A stretch of DNA of 35,313 nt from an uncultured Prevotellaceae bacterium (GTDB taxonomy: Bacteria; Bacteroidota; Bacteroidia; Bacteroidales; Bacteroidaceae). The stretch covers positions 1 to 35,313 of the forward strand of contig CACWSX010000032.1 of assembly GCA_902763615.1 (NCBI GenBank), written 5' to 3'. Below the pieces are notes generated by a model, which did no database searches, was not told where the DNA came from, and was given only the letters and a program-made list of their open reading frames with translations. The position numbers and the translations under genes were made by a program. Below, one piece after another: positions 24,837-33,518 of this stretch. How positions within the stretch are numbered: the stretch's first letter is position 1; each line of letters begins with the position of its first letter.

Positions 24837-26234
24837 ATGTTCAGCAAGGAAACTTATATCAAAAGGCGTCAGGAGTTGAAGAAACTCGTGGGCAATGGTG
24901 TGATAGTCCTCTTTGGCAACAATGATTCACCCATGAACTATCCCGCCAACGCCTATGCCCCGATGCGACAGGATTCTTCGTTCCTGTATTACTTCGGACA
25001 GCATCGCGACGGACTCGTGGGTGTGATCGACATCGACAACGACACAGAGATGCTCTTTGGCGATGATATCGACGTAGAAGATATTGTCTGGATGGGCTAC
25101 ACACCATCAGTGGCAGACCTCGCTGCAGAAGTTGGCATCACCAAGACAGCCCCGATGTCAGATCTCACATCTTACATCTCACATCATACATCTAACATCC
25201 ATTTCCTCCCTCCCTATCGCTTTGATACGAAAATTCAAATCATGGATCTGCTGGGTATCCATCCTTCAAAGCAGAAGGAGGCTGCTTCGCTCGACCTTAT
25301 CAAGGCCGTTGTGAAGATGCGCGCCACGAAAAGTGCAGAGGAAATCGCCTATATCGAGGCAGCATGCGATGTGGGCTATGCGATGCACACCACTGCACAA
25401 CTGCTCATCAAGCCAGGTATTACCGAGCGCTTCATAGCTGGTCAGGTAGACGGCATCGCCCGGAGTCTGGCACAAGGAAACAGTTTTGCCACTATCTTCT
25501 CGCAGCATGGTGAGATCATGCACGGCAATCCTTCTGACGCTAAGTTGGAGGACGGACGTCTGGTGCTCTGCGATGCTGGTTGTGAGTTGGACGACTATTG
25601 TTCCGATCACACCCGTACGATGCCTGTTAACGGCAAGTTCACCCAGCGCCAGTTGGAAATCTACAGTATCGTAGAGGCTTGCCACGATTACGTGCTCGAG
25701 GTCGCCAAGCCAGGTGTGAAATATATGGATGTACACTTTGCCGTCTGTCGTCTGATGACAGAGCGCCTGAAGGAAATCGGCCTGATGAAGGGCGATACCG
25801 ACGAGGCCGTCGCAGCAGGTGCTCACGCCATGTTCCTGCCTCACGGACTGGGACACATGATGGGTATGGACGTGCATGATATGGAGGGCCTCGGACAAAT
25901 CTACGTGGGCTTCGACGAGGAGACACGTCCGAATCTTGAGCAATTCGGCACCAACTGTCTGCGCATGGGACGCAAACTCGAAGAGGGCTTTGTATTGACT
26001 GACGAGCCTGGCATCTATTTCATCCCTGCTCTCATCGACGACTGGAAGGCCAGCGGACACTGTAAGGAGTTCCTCAACTTCGACATGCTGGAGACCTATA
26101 AGGACTTTGGCGGCATCCGTATCGAGGACGATATCCTGATTACGAAGGACGGCTGCCGATTCCTCGGATCGAAACGCATCCCCTACCATCCTGCAGAACT
26201 CGAAGACTTTATGAAAACTAATATAAATCATTAA
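24837..26234 (+). CDS. pepP: Xaa-Pro aminopeptidase (aminopeptidase P family, M24B)
   Basis: A 465-residue protein. The N-terminal creatinase-like domain (1-165) precedes a pita-bread M24 domain (175-455). All five metal ligands can be seen: Asp in CDAGCELDDYCSDHT (two Asp), His in LPHGLGHMMG, Glu in TDEPGIYF and Glu in GGIRIEDDI. It removes N-terminal residues that precede proline, using two metal ions, in the cytoplasm. A tandem TCTNACA-type DNA repeat (25163-25200) codes for the surface loop LTSYISHHTSNIH in the N-terminal domain. A C1B peptidase gene follows 4 bp downstream, so the two peptidases probably share a transcript. Confidence 0.93.
   Translation: MFSKETYIKRRQELKKLVGNGVIVLFGNNDSPMNYPANAYAPMRQDSSFLYYFGQHRDGLVGVIDIDNDTEMLFGDDIDVEDIVWMGYTPSVADLAAEVGITKTAPMSDLTSYISHHTSNIHFLPPYRFDTKIQIMDLLGIHPSKQKEAASLDLIKAVVKMRATKSAEEIAYIEAACDVGYAMHTTAQLLIKPGITERFIAGQVDGIARSLAQGNSFATIFSQHGEIMHGNPSDAKLEDGRLVLCDAGCELDDYCSDHTRTMPVNGKFTQRQLEIYSIVEACHDYVLEVAKPGVKYMDVHFAVCRLMTERLKEIGLMKGDTDEAVAAGAHAMFLPHGLGHMMGMDVHDMEGLGQIYVGFDEETRPNLEQFGTNCLRMGRKLEEGFVLTDEPGIYFIPALIDDWKASGHCKEFLNFDMLETYKDFGGIRIEDDILITKDGCRFLGSKRIPYHPAELEDFMKTNINH
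25163..25200. repeat. In-frame TCTNACA-type repeat inside pepP
   Basis: Successive TCTCACA, TCTTACA, TCTCACA, TCATACA, TCTAACA units code for a Ser/Thr/His-rich loop. Nearly identical units form an intergenic array at 33331-33360, suggesting invasion of a coding region by an intergenic repeat. Confidence 0.65.
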
Positions 26235-26238
26235 AAAT

Positions 26239-27444
26239 ATGAAGAAGATTTTAACATTCGCACTGATGGCGATGATCGCCCTGAGTGCATCGGCTGCCAA
26301 GAAGAAGGGGCCTGCAAAGAACCAAAACAAACCCGTATTCACCACTATCAAGGAGAACCCCATCACGACCATCAAGGACCAGAACCGTTCAGGTACCTGC
26401 TGGGACTACTCCACCCTCTCGTTCTTCGAGTCGGAGATCCTGAAGGCTACAGGTAAGCGTTACACCCTCTGTGAGGCATTTGTTGCCAACAAGACCTATA
26501 TGGAGCGCGCTATCCAGGTGGTTCGCTATCATGGTGACTGTCAGTTTGCACAGGGCGGAAGCGCAGAGGATGTACTTCATACGCTGAAGACCCACGGCAT
26601 CTGTCCTATCGATGCCATGCCTTTCCCAGGCTCACTCTATGGCGACTCCCTGAACAACTTCAACGAGTTCTTCTCACTGCTCGAGCCCTACGTAGCTGCC
26701 ATTTCCAAGAGCAGTGCCAAGAAAATCTCCAACCAGTGGAAGGCTGGTTTGCAGGGTATCCTCGACGCTTATCTTGGCAAGTGTCCGGAGAAGTTCACCT
26801 ACGAGGGCAAGGAGTACACTCCGAAGAGTTTCATGGCCTCGCTCGGCATCAACCTCGACGACTATGTGAGCATCACCAGCTATACCCATCACCCCTTCTA
26901 CACAGCCTTTGCTGTTGAGGTGCAGGACAACTGGCGCTTCCCATTGAGCTACAATGTGCCGATGGACGAGATGATGCAGATCATCGACAATGCCGTTGAG
27001 AACGGCTATACCGTTGCCTGGGGTGGTGACGTATCAGAAGAGGGCTTCACCCGCAAGGGTCTCGCCTATGCCGTTGACACAAAAGCCGCTGAGAGCCTCG
27101 GTGGCAGCGATATGGCTCGCTGGCTCAAGCTGACTGCTGAGAAAAAGCGTAACATCATCGACTCCCTCGGCTGCAACGTGCCTGAAGTCGTGCCTACACA
27201 GCAGATGCGTCAGGAGCGTTTCGACAACTGGGAGCTCACCGACGACCATGGTATGCACATCTTCGGTAAAGCCAAGGACCAGAACGGCAAGGAATACTAT
27301 ATGGTGCAGAACTCATGGGGTAAGACTGGCGACTACAATGGCATTTGGTATATGACCAAGGCCTTCATCGCTGCCAATACGATGGACTTCCTCATCAACA
27401 AGAAGGCCATCCCCGCAGAAATTCGCAAAAAACTCGGTATCTAA
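26239..27444 (+). CDS. C1B cysteine peptidase (bleomycin hydrolase/PepC-like), exported
   Basis: A 401-residue protein. A signal peptide (MKKILTFALMAMIALSASAA) is followed by a basic linker and the papain-like C1B domain. The catalytic Cys54 is in QNRSGTCWDYS, the His in DDHGMHIFG and the Asn in VQNSWGKTG. Gln47, in KDQNRS, would form the oxyanion hole. The length suits PepC aminopeptidases. A signal peptide is unusual outside Bacteroidetes, where exported C1B enzymes are common. It lies 4 bp after the aminopeptidase P gene and ends the unit at a strong terminator. Confidence 0.92.
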   Translation: MKKILTFALMAMIALSASAAKKKGPAKNQNKPVFTTIKENPITTIKDQNRSGTCWDYSTLSFFESEILKATGKRYTLCEAFVANKTYMERAIQVVRYHGDCQFAQGGSAEDVLHTLKTHGICPIDAMPFPGSLYGDSLNNFNEFFSLLEPYVAAISKSSAKKISNQWKAGLQGILDAYLGKCPEKFTYEGKEYTPKSFMASLGINLDDYVSITSYTHHPFYTAFAVEVQDNWRFPLSYNVPMDEMMQIIDNAVENGYTVAWGGDVSEEGFTRKGLAYAVDTKAAESLGGSDMARWLKLTAEKKRNIIDSLGCNVPEVVPTQQMRQERFDNWELTDDHGMHIFGKAKDQNGKEYYMVQNSWGKTGDYNGIWYMTKAFIAANTMDFLINKKAIPAEIRKKLGI

Positions 27445-27474
27445 GCCTGAAAATCACCATTTTTAGGTAAAAAT

Positions 27475-27516
27475 CGGCATAATCTGTTATTTTTTTCGCA
27501 GATTATGCCGTTTTTT
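27475..27516 (+). terminator. Intrinsic terminator after the C1B peptidase
   Basis: A perfect 12-bp stem, CGGCATAATCTG (27475-27486) with CAGATTATGCCG (27499-27510), a 12-base loop and a TTTTTT tail. Confidence 0.9.
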
Positions 27517-27529
27517 CATTTTTTATTCT

Positions 27530-27537
27530 TATCTTTG
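27530..27537 (+). promoter_or_regulatory. Promoter of recJ (TATCTTTG)
   Basis: TATCTTTG soon after the terminator. The leader of about 95 nt holds an 8-bp hairpin (27575-27582 with 27598-27605) close to the recJ start. Confidence 0.6.
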
Positions 27538-27637
27538 GGCGCTAATTTGGGTTATTATACCCTTTTCGGCCACCAAAGCGACAAAGTAATCGATATCGTC
27601 GCTTTTCCATAGAAAAGAATAAAAAATAATATATTAA

Positions 27638-29359
27638 ATGCATTTCAAATGGAATTACGAACCACCTACATCAGAAAGACGAGCGGCAGCTAAGGAGCTG
27701 GGGGAGAAGATTGGCATGAGTCCGATTCTCGCCGACCTACTCATTCAGCGTGGCATCAAGACGGAGAGCGCAGCCAAGCGATTCTTCCGTCCGATGTTAA
27801 ATGAATTGATAGACCCGTTCCTGATGAACGACATGGACGTGGCTGTAGACAGGCTCAACGACGCCATGGGGCGTAAAGAGAAAATCATGGTATATGGCGA
27901 CTACGATGTCGATGGATGTACGGCGGTAGCTTTGGTGTACAAGTTCCTGCAGCAGTTCTATTCCAACATTGAATACTACATTCCCGACCGCTATGAGGAA
28001 GGTTATGGTATCAGCAAGAAAGCGTTGGATATGGCTGCTGGAAAGGATGTAAAACTAATTATTGTGCTCGATTGCGGCATCAAGGCAATCGATGAAATCA
28101 GTTATGCCAAATCACTTGGCATCGACTTTATTGTGTGTGACCATCACGTGCCCGATGACGATCTGCCCGATGCAGTCGCCATCCTCAATCCAAAACGTGA
28201 GGATTCCACCTATCCCTTCAAGCATCTGTGCGGCTGTGGCGTAGGCTTCAAGTTCATGCAGGCATTCGCCAAGAACAATGGCATCCCCTTCTCAAGGCTC
28301 ATCCCATTGCTCGACTTCTGTGCCGTCTCGATTGCTGCCGATATGGTGCCTGTGACGGGCGAGAACCGTATTCTGGCCTTCCACGGGTTGAAGCAGCTGA
28401 ACCAGAGCCCTTCAGTGGGCCTGAAGTCCATCATTGAAATCAGCGGTCTGACGGGCCGTGAGTTGACAATGAGCGACATCGTGTTCAAGATCGGCCCTCG
28501 CATCAATGCTTCAGGACGTATGCAAAACGGCACGGAGGCTGTCGATCTGCTGGTGGAGCGCGACTTCGAGAAAGCCCTGTCGGAAGCCAACCATATCAAT
28601 GTCTACAACGAGCAGCGCAAGGATGTGGACAAGCAGATGACAGAAGAGGCCAACCAGATTATCGAGAAGCTGGAGAGTCAGAAGCATCACAACAGCATCG
28701 TGCTTTACGATGAGAACTGGAAGAAGGGTGTGGTAGGCATCGTGGCCTCGCGTATGACGGAAATGTACTATCGGCCAACAGTCGTTCTCACCCGCAGCGG
28801 CGATCTGGCCACAGGCTCAGCCCGCAGTGTGGCCGGATATGACATCTACGACGCTGTGAAGAGTTGTCGTGATCTGCTGGAGAACTTCGGTGGACATACC
28901 TATGCCGTCGGCCTCTCACTGAAGATAGAGAATATCCCAGAGTTCAGACGTCGTTTCCAACAGTATGTCAACGAGCATATCCTCCCAGAACAGACAGAGG
29001 CGACGATTGAAATCGAGGAAGAAATCGACTTCAAGGACATTACCAAGAAACTGCACAACGACCTGAAGAAATTTGCCCCTCACGGACCCGACAACGAGAA
29101 ACCTATCTTCTGCACCCGAAACGTCTACGACTACGGCACATCGAAGGTGGTAGGTCGTCAGCAGGAGCATATCAAACTCGAGCTGGTAGACTCGAAATCA
29201 TCGAACGTGATGAATGGTATTGCCTTCGGACGGAGTGCTGATGCCCGCTATATCAAATCAAAGCGTTCCTTCGACATCGCCTACACCATCGAGGAGAACA
29301 TCTACAAGCGTAGCGAGGTGCAGCTTCAGATAGAGGATATCAAGCCTTCGGAGGAGTGA
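27638..29359 (+). CDS. recJ: Single-stranded-DNA-specific exonuclease RecJ
   Basis: A 573-residue DHH-superfamily nuclease. Motif I is YGDYDVDGCTA (Asp88, Asp90, Asp92), the DHH motif is CDHHVP (Asp168-His170), and the later DHHA1 region has GPRINASGRM and TGSARSVAGYD. It degrades single-stranded DNA 5' to 3' during recombination and mismatch repair, using divalent metal. The length is normal. It is followed after 15 bp by recQ; RecJ and RecQ cooperate in resection, so co-transcription makes functional sense. Confidence 0.95.
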   Translation: MHFKWNYEPPTSERRAAAKELGEKIGMSPILADLLIQRGIKTESAAKRFFRPMLNELIDPFLMNDMDVAVDRLNDAMGRKEKIMVYGDYDVDGCTAVALVYKFLQQFYSNIEYYIPDRYEEGYGISKKALDMAAGKDVKLIIVLDCGIKAIDEISYAKSLGIDFIVCDHHVPDDDLPDAVAILNPKREDSTYPFKHLCGCGVGFKFMQAFAKNNGIPFSRLIPLLDFCAVSIAADMVPVTGENRILAFHGLKQLNQSPSVGLKSIIEISGLTGRELTMSDIVFKIGPRINASGRMQNGTEAVDLLVERDFEKALSEANHINVYNEQRKDVDKQMTEEANQIIEKLESQKHHNSIVLYDENWKKGVVGIVASRMTEMYYRPTVVLTRSGDLATGSARSVAGYDIYDAVKSCRDLLENFGGHTYAVGLSLKIENIPEFRRRFQQYVNEHILPEQTEATIEIEEEIDFKDITKKLHNDLKKFAPHGPDNEKPIFCTRNVYDYGTSKVVGRQQEHIKLELVDSKSSNVMNGIAFGRSADARYIKSKRSFDIAYTIEENIYKRSEVQLQIEDIKPSEE

Positions 29360-29374
29360 TTAATTGATTGACAA

Positions 29375-31327
29375 TTGACAATTGATAATTATAGGGAGGT
29401 TCTCCAGAAGTATTGGGGCTACGATGACTTTCGCGGTATCCAACGGGAAATCATCGAGTCGATAGGCAGTGGACATGATACATTGGGACTGATGCCGACA
29501 GGCGGCGGAAAGTCCATCACCTTTCAGGTGCCAGCGCTCTGCAGCGAAGGCACCTGTATCGTTATCACCCCACTGATCGCCCTGATGAAAGACCAGGTGC
29601 AGCATCTGCGCCATCGCGGCATCCGCGCAGCAGCCATCTATTCTGGTCTCTCGCGCGAAGAAATCATCACCACCCTCGAAAACTGCATCTTCGGAGGTGT
29701 CACCATCCTTTATGTCTCTCCTGAACGACTATCTTCAGAACTCTTCCGCACCAAGCTCCGCCACATGAAGGTGAGCTTTATCACCGTCGACGAAGCCCAC
29801 TGCATCTCACAATGGGGCTACGATTTCCGCCCCTCCTACCTCGAAATCGCTGATATCCGCAAAGATCTGCCAGGTATTCCTGTATTAGCCCTCACCGCCA
29901 CTGCCACACCCACCGTCGTACAGGATATTCAGGATAAGCTAAGCAATCCCCTGGATCCCAGACATCCTGAGATTTCCAGACCATCCTGTCCATCCAGCTT
30001 CAACGTCTTCAAGATGTCGTTCGAGCGCAAGAATCTTGCCTATGTCGTACGACGCACCACGGATAAGCGGCAAGAACTCATCCATATCCTTGAGAGCGTA
30101 AAAGGCTGCGCCATTGTCTATGCCCGCAGTCGCCGTCGCACCAAAGAAGTTGCGGAACTGCTTTGCGAAGCAGGCATCAGCGCCACCTTCTACCACGCAG
30201 GCCTCGATACCAGCGTCAAGGATCAGCGTCAGCGCGACTGGCAGGAAGACAAGGTACGCGTGATGGTCGCTACCAATGCCTTCGGAATGGGCATCGACAA
30301 GCCCAATGTACGGGTGGTGCTCCATATCGACTGTCCCGATTCCCTCGAAGCCTATTTCCAGGAGGCCGGCCGTGCAGGGCGCGATGGACAGAAAGCCTAT
30401 GCCGTGCTGCTCTACAACGATGCCGACCACCGCAAACTCGACAAGCGCATCAGCGATACCTTCCCTGAGAAAGACTATGTCAGAAAAGTCTACGAACACC
30501 TTGCCTTCTTCTATCAAGTGGGTGTAGGCTCTGGCTATCACGCCACCTTCGAGTTCAACATCGATAAGTTTTGTCACGCTTTCCGCCACTTCCCCATCCA
30601 GGTAGACTCCGCCCTGAAAATCCTGAATCGCGCAGGCTATATCGAATATACGGAAGAACAGGATAACCAGGCACGCCTGATGTTCACCATCAGCCGCAAC
30701 GAACTCTACAGGTTGGAGAATATTACACCCAACGAGGAAAAAGTCATCACCGCCTTGTTGAGAAACTACGGAGGACTGTTTGTCGACTACAATTTCATCG
30801 ACGAGGGATTTATCGCCAGTCAGTGCAGCCTTCAGCCCCAGCAGTTGTATATGATCCTGAAAAACCTGAGCGAGAAACATATTCTGCATTTCATCCCTCA
30901 GAAGAAGACACCTTACGTGCGCTATCTGCAGCGACGCGAAGAAACCGAGAATGTGCAGCTGCTGCCTGCGGTCTATGAGGAGCGCAAGAAACAGTTCCGT
31001 GACCGCATCGAGGCAATGATGGCCTATGCGACTAACGAACACGTCTGCCGTAGCCGACAGTTGTTACGCTACTTCGGCGAGGAGGATAGTCATGACTGTC
31101 GTCAGTGCGACGTCTGCCTCTCCCACCCTCACAATCAGGTGAACGAGCCGCTCAACAGCGCAGAGAGCCACGCCATTCTCGAACTGCTTGCTGACGGCAA
31201 GCCCCACCATATTACAGAATTACGCGACATCCAACTGCCCACAGAGCTATTGAATGTCGCGCTCGAATATCTGCTGCGCGAGGAATACATCTATCAGGAA
31301 GACGGCTTCCTCAGCAAGAAAAACTAA
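29375..31327 (+). CDS. recQ: ATP-dependent DNA helicase RecQ
   Basis: About 650 residues. It has Walker A MPTGGGKS (40-47), DEAH at 139-142, TATAT at 174-178, and motif VI QEAGRAGRDGQ. The RecQ C-terminal zinc-binding region has CRSRQLLRYFGE and CRQCDVCLSH. It unwinds DNA 3' to 5' in repair. There is no ATG: an in-frame stop lies at 29369-29371, so a TTG at 29375 within an ATTGACA repeat is the likely start. Residues 190-208 (SNPLDPRHPEISRPSCPSS) look like an insertion between VVQDIQDKL and FNVFKMSFERKNL. Its stop overlaps the purF-like stop tail to tail by 4 bp. Confidence 0.94.
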   Translation: MTIDNYREVLQKYWGYDDFRGIQREIIESIGSGHDTLGLMPTGGGKSITFQVPALCSEGTCIVITPLIALMKDQVQHLRHRGIRAAAIYSGLSREEIITTLENCIFGGVTILYVSPERLSSELFRTKLRHMKVSFITVDEAHCISQWGYDFRPSYLEIADIRKDLPGIPVLALTATATPTVVQDIQDKLSNPLDPRHPEISRPSCPSSFNVFKMSFERKNLAYVVRRTTDKRQELIHILESVKGCAIVYARSRRRTKEVAELLCEAGISATFYHAGLDTSVKDQRQRDWQEDKVRVMVATNAFGMGIDKPNVRVVLHIDCPDSLEAYFQEAGRAGRDGQKAYAVLLYNDADHRKLDKRISDTFPEKDYVRKVYEHLAFFYQVGVGSGYHATFEFNIDKFCHAFRHFPIQVDSALKILNRAGYIEYTEEQDNQARLMFTISRNELYRLENITPNEEKVITALLRNYGGLFVDYNFIDEGFIASQCSLQPQQLYMILKNLSEKHILHFIPQKKTPYVRYLQRREETENVQLLPAVYEERKKQFRDRIEAMMAYATNEHVCRSRQLLRYFGEEDSHDCRQCDVCLSHPHNQVNEPLNSAESHAILELLADGKPHHITELRDIQLPTELLNVALEYLLREEYIYQEDGFLSKKN

Positions 31328-32775
31328 AAGTCAAATTTCAATTGTCGCTCGTCCTCGTCGTCGTGCTCGTGACAATAGCTGCTGCCATCAAAACAGTGCG
31401 TACACACCTTGCACTTCGGCATACCGATGGCCTTTATCAGATCCTCGAGCGAGGCGAACTTCAGCGACGACAGTCCCAGACGATGGGCAATCTCAGCCAC
31501 CATCTTCTTATATTCTGGTGAATCGGTGGTGGCATAGCGCTCCAGATTCTTATGGTCGTCGCCCTCGAAATCGCGGATGATACGACGTGTGATCAGTTCC
31601 AGATCACTCTTCGACGAGGTGAAGCCGATAAACGGACACCCATAGACCAGCGGCGGACACGAGATACGGCAATGCACCTCCTTAGCACCATAGTCGAAGA
31701 AGGTCTTCACATTATCCCTCAGCTGCGTACCGCGCACAATGGAGTCGTCGCAGATCACAATACGCTTATCCTTCAACAAAGCAGGGTTCGGAATCAGCTT
31801 CATCTTGGCCACCAACGAACGGCGCTCCTGATTACCAGGTGTAAATGAGCGAGGCCACGTGGGCGTATATTTCAGCACCGAGCGGTTGTAGGGCACACCC
31901 TTTCCCTCAGCATAGCCCAAGGCCATGCCGACACCAGAATCAGGCACGCCACACACGCTGTCGATCTCCGTATCGTCCTTCTCACCCATCATCTTACCAT
32001 TCTTCTCACGCACCATTTCCACGTTGATGCCGTTATAGTCTGATGCCGGGAAACCGTAGTATACCCAAAGGAAGGAACAGATCTGCTCACGCTTGAAAGG
32101 CTCCTGCAGCACCTCCATATGGTCGGCCTGCAGATAGACAATCTCTCCAGGGCCGAGGTCACGCACACGATGATAGTCGAGATTGGGGAAACTGGTCGTC
32201 TCGCTCGAAACGGCATACGCGCCCTCCTTCTGTCCTATCACGATTGGCGTACGGCCGAGGAAGTCACGTGCCGCAATGATACCCTTCTCCGTCAGGACGA
32301 GCATCGAGCATGAACCCTCTATCTTCTTGTATACCAGATTGATACCCTCCACAAAGGTACGGCCCATATTGATGAGCAGCGCCACGAGCTCCGTCTGGTT
32401 GATGGTATTAGCCGAATACTCACTGAAGTGCATACGACGCTCCAGCAGCTCATCGGCAATCTCTCTCATATTGTTGATCTTCGCCACTGTCACCACCGCA
32501 TAGCGACCCAGGTGAGAGTTGACGATGATCGGCTGAGGATCCGTATCGCTGATGACACCCACGCCCTGATTGCCGGAAAACGAGTCGAGCTCGTCTTCAA
32601 ACTTCGAGCGGAAATAGTCGCGCTCCAGATTGTGGATCTTACGGCTGAAGCCTTTTTCCTTGTCGTACATAACCATACCCGCACGCTTCGTACCGAGATG
32701 CGAATTATAGTCGGTGCCGTAGAACAGGTCGTTCACACAGCTCTTCGTGCTGATGGTTCCAAAGAATCCTCCCAT
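31324..32775 (-). CDS. PurF-like amidophosphoribosyltransferase homologue lacking the N-terminal Cys
   Basis: A 483-residue protein with an N-terminal class II glutaminase-like domain (1-240: GTDYNSHLGTKRAG, HLGRYAVV) and a C-terminal phosphoribosyltransferase domain with the PRPP loop VICDDSIVRGTQ. The mature N-terminus should be Cys2 (MCG); here it reads MGGFFG, so the ammonia-releasing nucleophile is missing. The C-terminal tail has CKVCTHC and a further Cys, possibly for metal. It may make phosphoribosylamine from free ammonia, act in another pathway or be regulatory. A homologue of this type beside true PurF is, as I recall, usual in Bacteroidales. Same strand as the MaoC gene, 7 bp downstream. 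Confidence 0.85.
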   Translation of the reverse strand: MGGFFGTISTKSCVNDLFYGTDYNSHLGTKRAGMVMYDKEKGFSRKIHNLERDYFRSKFEDELDSFSGNQGVGVISDTDPQPIIVNSHLGRYAVVTVAKINNMREIADELLERRMHFSEYSANTINQTELVALLINMGRTFVEGINLVYKKIEGSCSMLVLTEKGIIAARDFLGRTPIVIGQKEGAYAVSSETTSFPNLDYHRVRDLGPGEIVYLQADHMEVLQEPFKREQICSFLWVYYGFPASDYNGINVEMVREKNGKMMGEKDDTEIDSVCGVPDSGVGMALGYAEGKGVPYNRSVLKYTPTWPRSFTPGNQERRSLVAKMKLIPNPALLKDKRIVICDDSIVRGTQLRDNVKTFFDYGAKEVHCRISCPPLVYGCPFIGFTSSKSDLELITRRIIRDFEGDDHKNLERYATTDSPEYKKMVAEIAHRLGLSSLKFASLEDLIKAIGMPKCKVCTHCFDGSSYCHEHDDEDERQLKFDF

Positions 32776-32781
32776 ACCTTA

Positions 32782-33246
32782 TTATATAAAATAGTAGAGG
32801 AACGATGCGATGCCTTCGAGTGCAGGCTTGCGTTGTCCCTCTATCTCAATCTTGAAATCTATCTCTGCCTTACAGATGCCGCGCAGGTTCTGGATGTTGT
32901 GCAGTTTTGTAACCAGCCTTACCTTCGAACCTGTTATCACGGGCTGGCCGAAGCGCATCTTGTCCATCCCGTAGTTCACAAGCATCTTGATATTGTGCAC
33001 CTCGATGATCTGATCCCACATATAGGGCAGCAGCGACAATGTCAGATAGCCGTGAGCGATGGTGCTCTGATACTGGCTCTCGGTCTTGGCACGCTCCACA
33101 TCCACGTGGATCCACTGATGGTCGAGCGTTGCGTCGGCAAACATGTTAATACGGTCTTGGTCTACTTGCAGCCAGTCTGAGGCACCAAGTTCCTCACCTA
33201 AGTGGGCTGCAAATTCGTCGTACGAATTGATGACTAATTTTCCCAT
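32782..33246 (-). CDS. MaoC-like (R)-hydratase/dehydratase
   Basis: 154 residues from the ATG at 33246. The longer frame to 33276 would start upstream of the transcription start predicted from TAATTTTG (33271-33264). It is a hot-dog fold with the MaoC hydratase signature FADATLDHQWIHVD, carrying the catalytic Asp and His, and IAHGYLTLSLLPYM. It likely hydrates enoyl thioesters, with the acyl carrier unknown. It is the first gene of a two-gene unit with the PurF-like gene, 6 bp apart. Confidence 0.9.
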   Translation of the reverse strand: MGKLVINSYDEFAAHLGEELGASDWLQVDQDRINMFADATLDHQWIHVDVERAKTESQYQSTIAHGYLTLSLLPYMWDQIIEVHNIKMLVNYGMDKMRFGQPVITGSKVRLVTKLHNIQNLRGICKAEIDFKIEIEGQRKPALEGIASFLYYFI

Positions 33247-33263
33247 TTCTCTCAATTTTGCTG

Positions 33264-33271
33264 CAAAATTA
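33264..33271 (-). promoter_or_regulatory. Promoter of MaoC/PurF-like unit (TAATTTTG)
   Basis: Minus-strand TAATTTTG followed by GCAGC, 18 bp upstream of the MaoC ATG, leaving a leader of about 11 nt. Confidence 0.6.
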
Positions 33272-33330
33272 CTCATTTTCTCTCATATTTCGCATACTGA
33301 ATCCAAAAAATTCGTTAAAAACCTACATTT

Positions 33331-33360
33331 TCTTACTTCTTACTTCTTACATCTTACATC
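33331..33360. repeat. TCTTACT/TCTTACA intergenic repeat
   Basis: Four consecutive seven-base units (TCTTACT twice, TCTTACA twice). It immediately precedes the tRNA-Tyr promoter and matches the in-frame repeat in pepP at 25163. Confidence 0.75.
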
Positions 33361-33367
33361 TTTTTCG

Positions 33368-33375
33368 TACCTTTG
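33368..33375 (+). promoter_or_regulatory. Promoter of tRNA-Tyr (TACCTTTG)
   Basis: TACCTTTG followed by GCACCC, 20 bases before the mature tRNA 5' end. Confidence 0.6.
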
Positions 33376-33395
33376 CACCCGCTTAACCGCAGGAA

Positions 33396-33478
33396 GGGTG
33401 TTTTCCAGAGTGGCCAAATGGGGCAGACTGTAAATCTGCTGTCTTTCGACTTCGGTGGTTCGAATCCATCAGCACCCA
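33396..33478 (+). tRNA. tRNA-Tyr (GTA)
   Basis: 83 nt. The acceptor arm GGGTGTT pairs with AGCACCC (one G-U). The anticodon stem GCAGA/TCTGC frames loop CTGTAAA with anticodon GTA at 33430-33432. A long variable arm is followed by a GGTGG-TTCGAAT-CCATC T arm. The discriminator is A at 33478 and CCA is not encoded. It stands alone between MaoC and ilvC; no integrated element is attached to its 3' end. Confidence 0.95.
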
Positions 33479-33482
33479 CAAA

Positions 33483-33504
33483 AAAAGCTCGAGCTTTTCT
33501 TTTT
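33483..33504. terminator. Terminator after tRNA-Tyr, shared with ilvC
   Basis: The perfect 16-bp palindrome AAAAGCTCGAGCTTTT folds as a short stem with a TCGA loop, followed by CTTTTT on the plus strand and TTTT on the minus strand. It lies between the convergent tRNA and ilvC. Confidence 0.7.
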
Positions 33505-33518
33505 ATTTATCAAGAAGA

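Noticed and set aside
25266-26375. Long minus-strand frame opposite pepP
   Set aside because: Antisense shadow of a clear M24 peptidase, a common effect of codon bias.
29939-31042. Long minus-strand frame opposite recQ
   Set aside because: Shadow frame; the plus strand carries all RecQ motifs.
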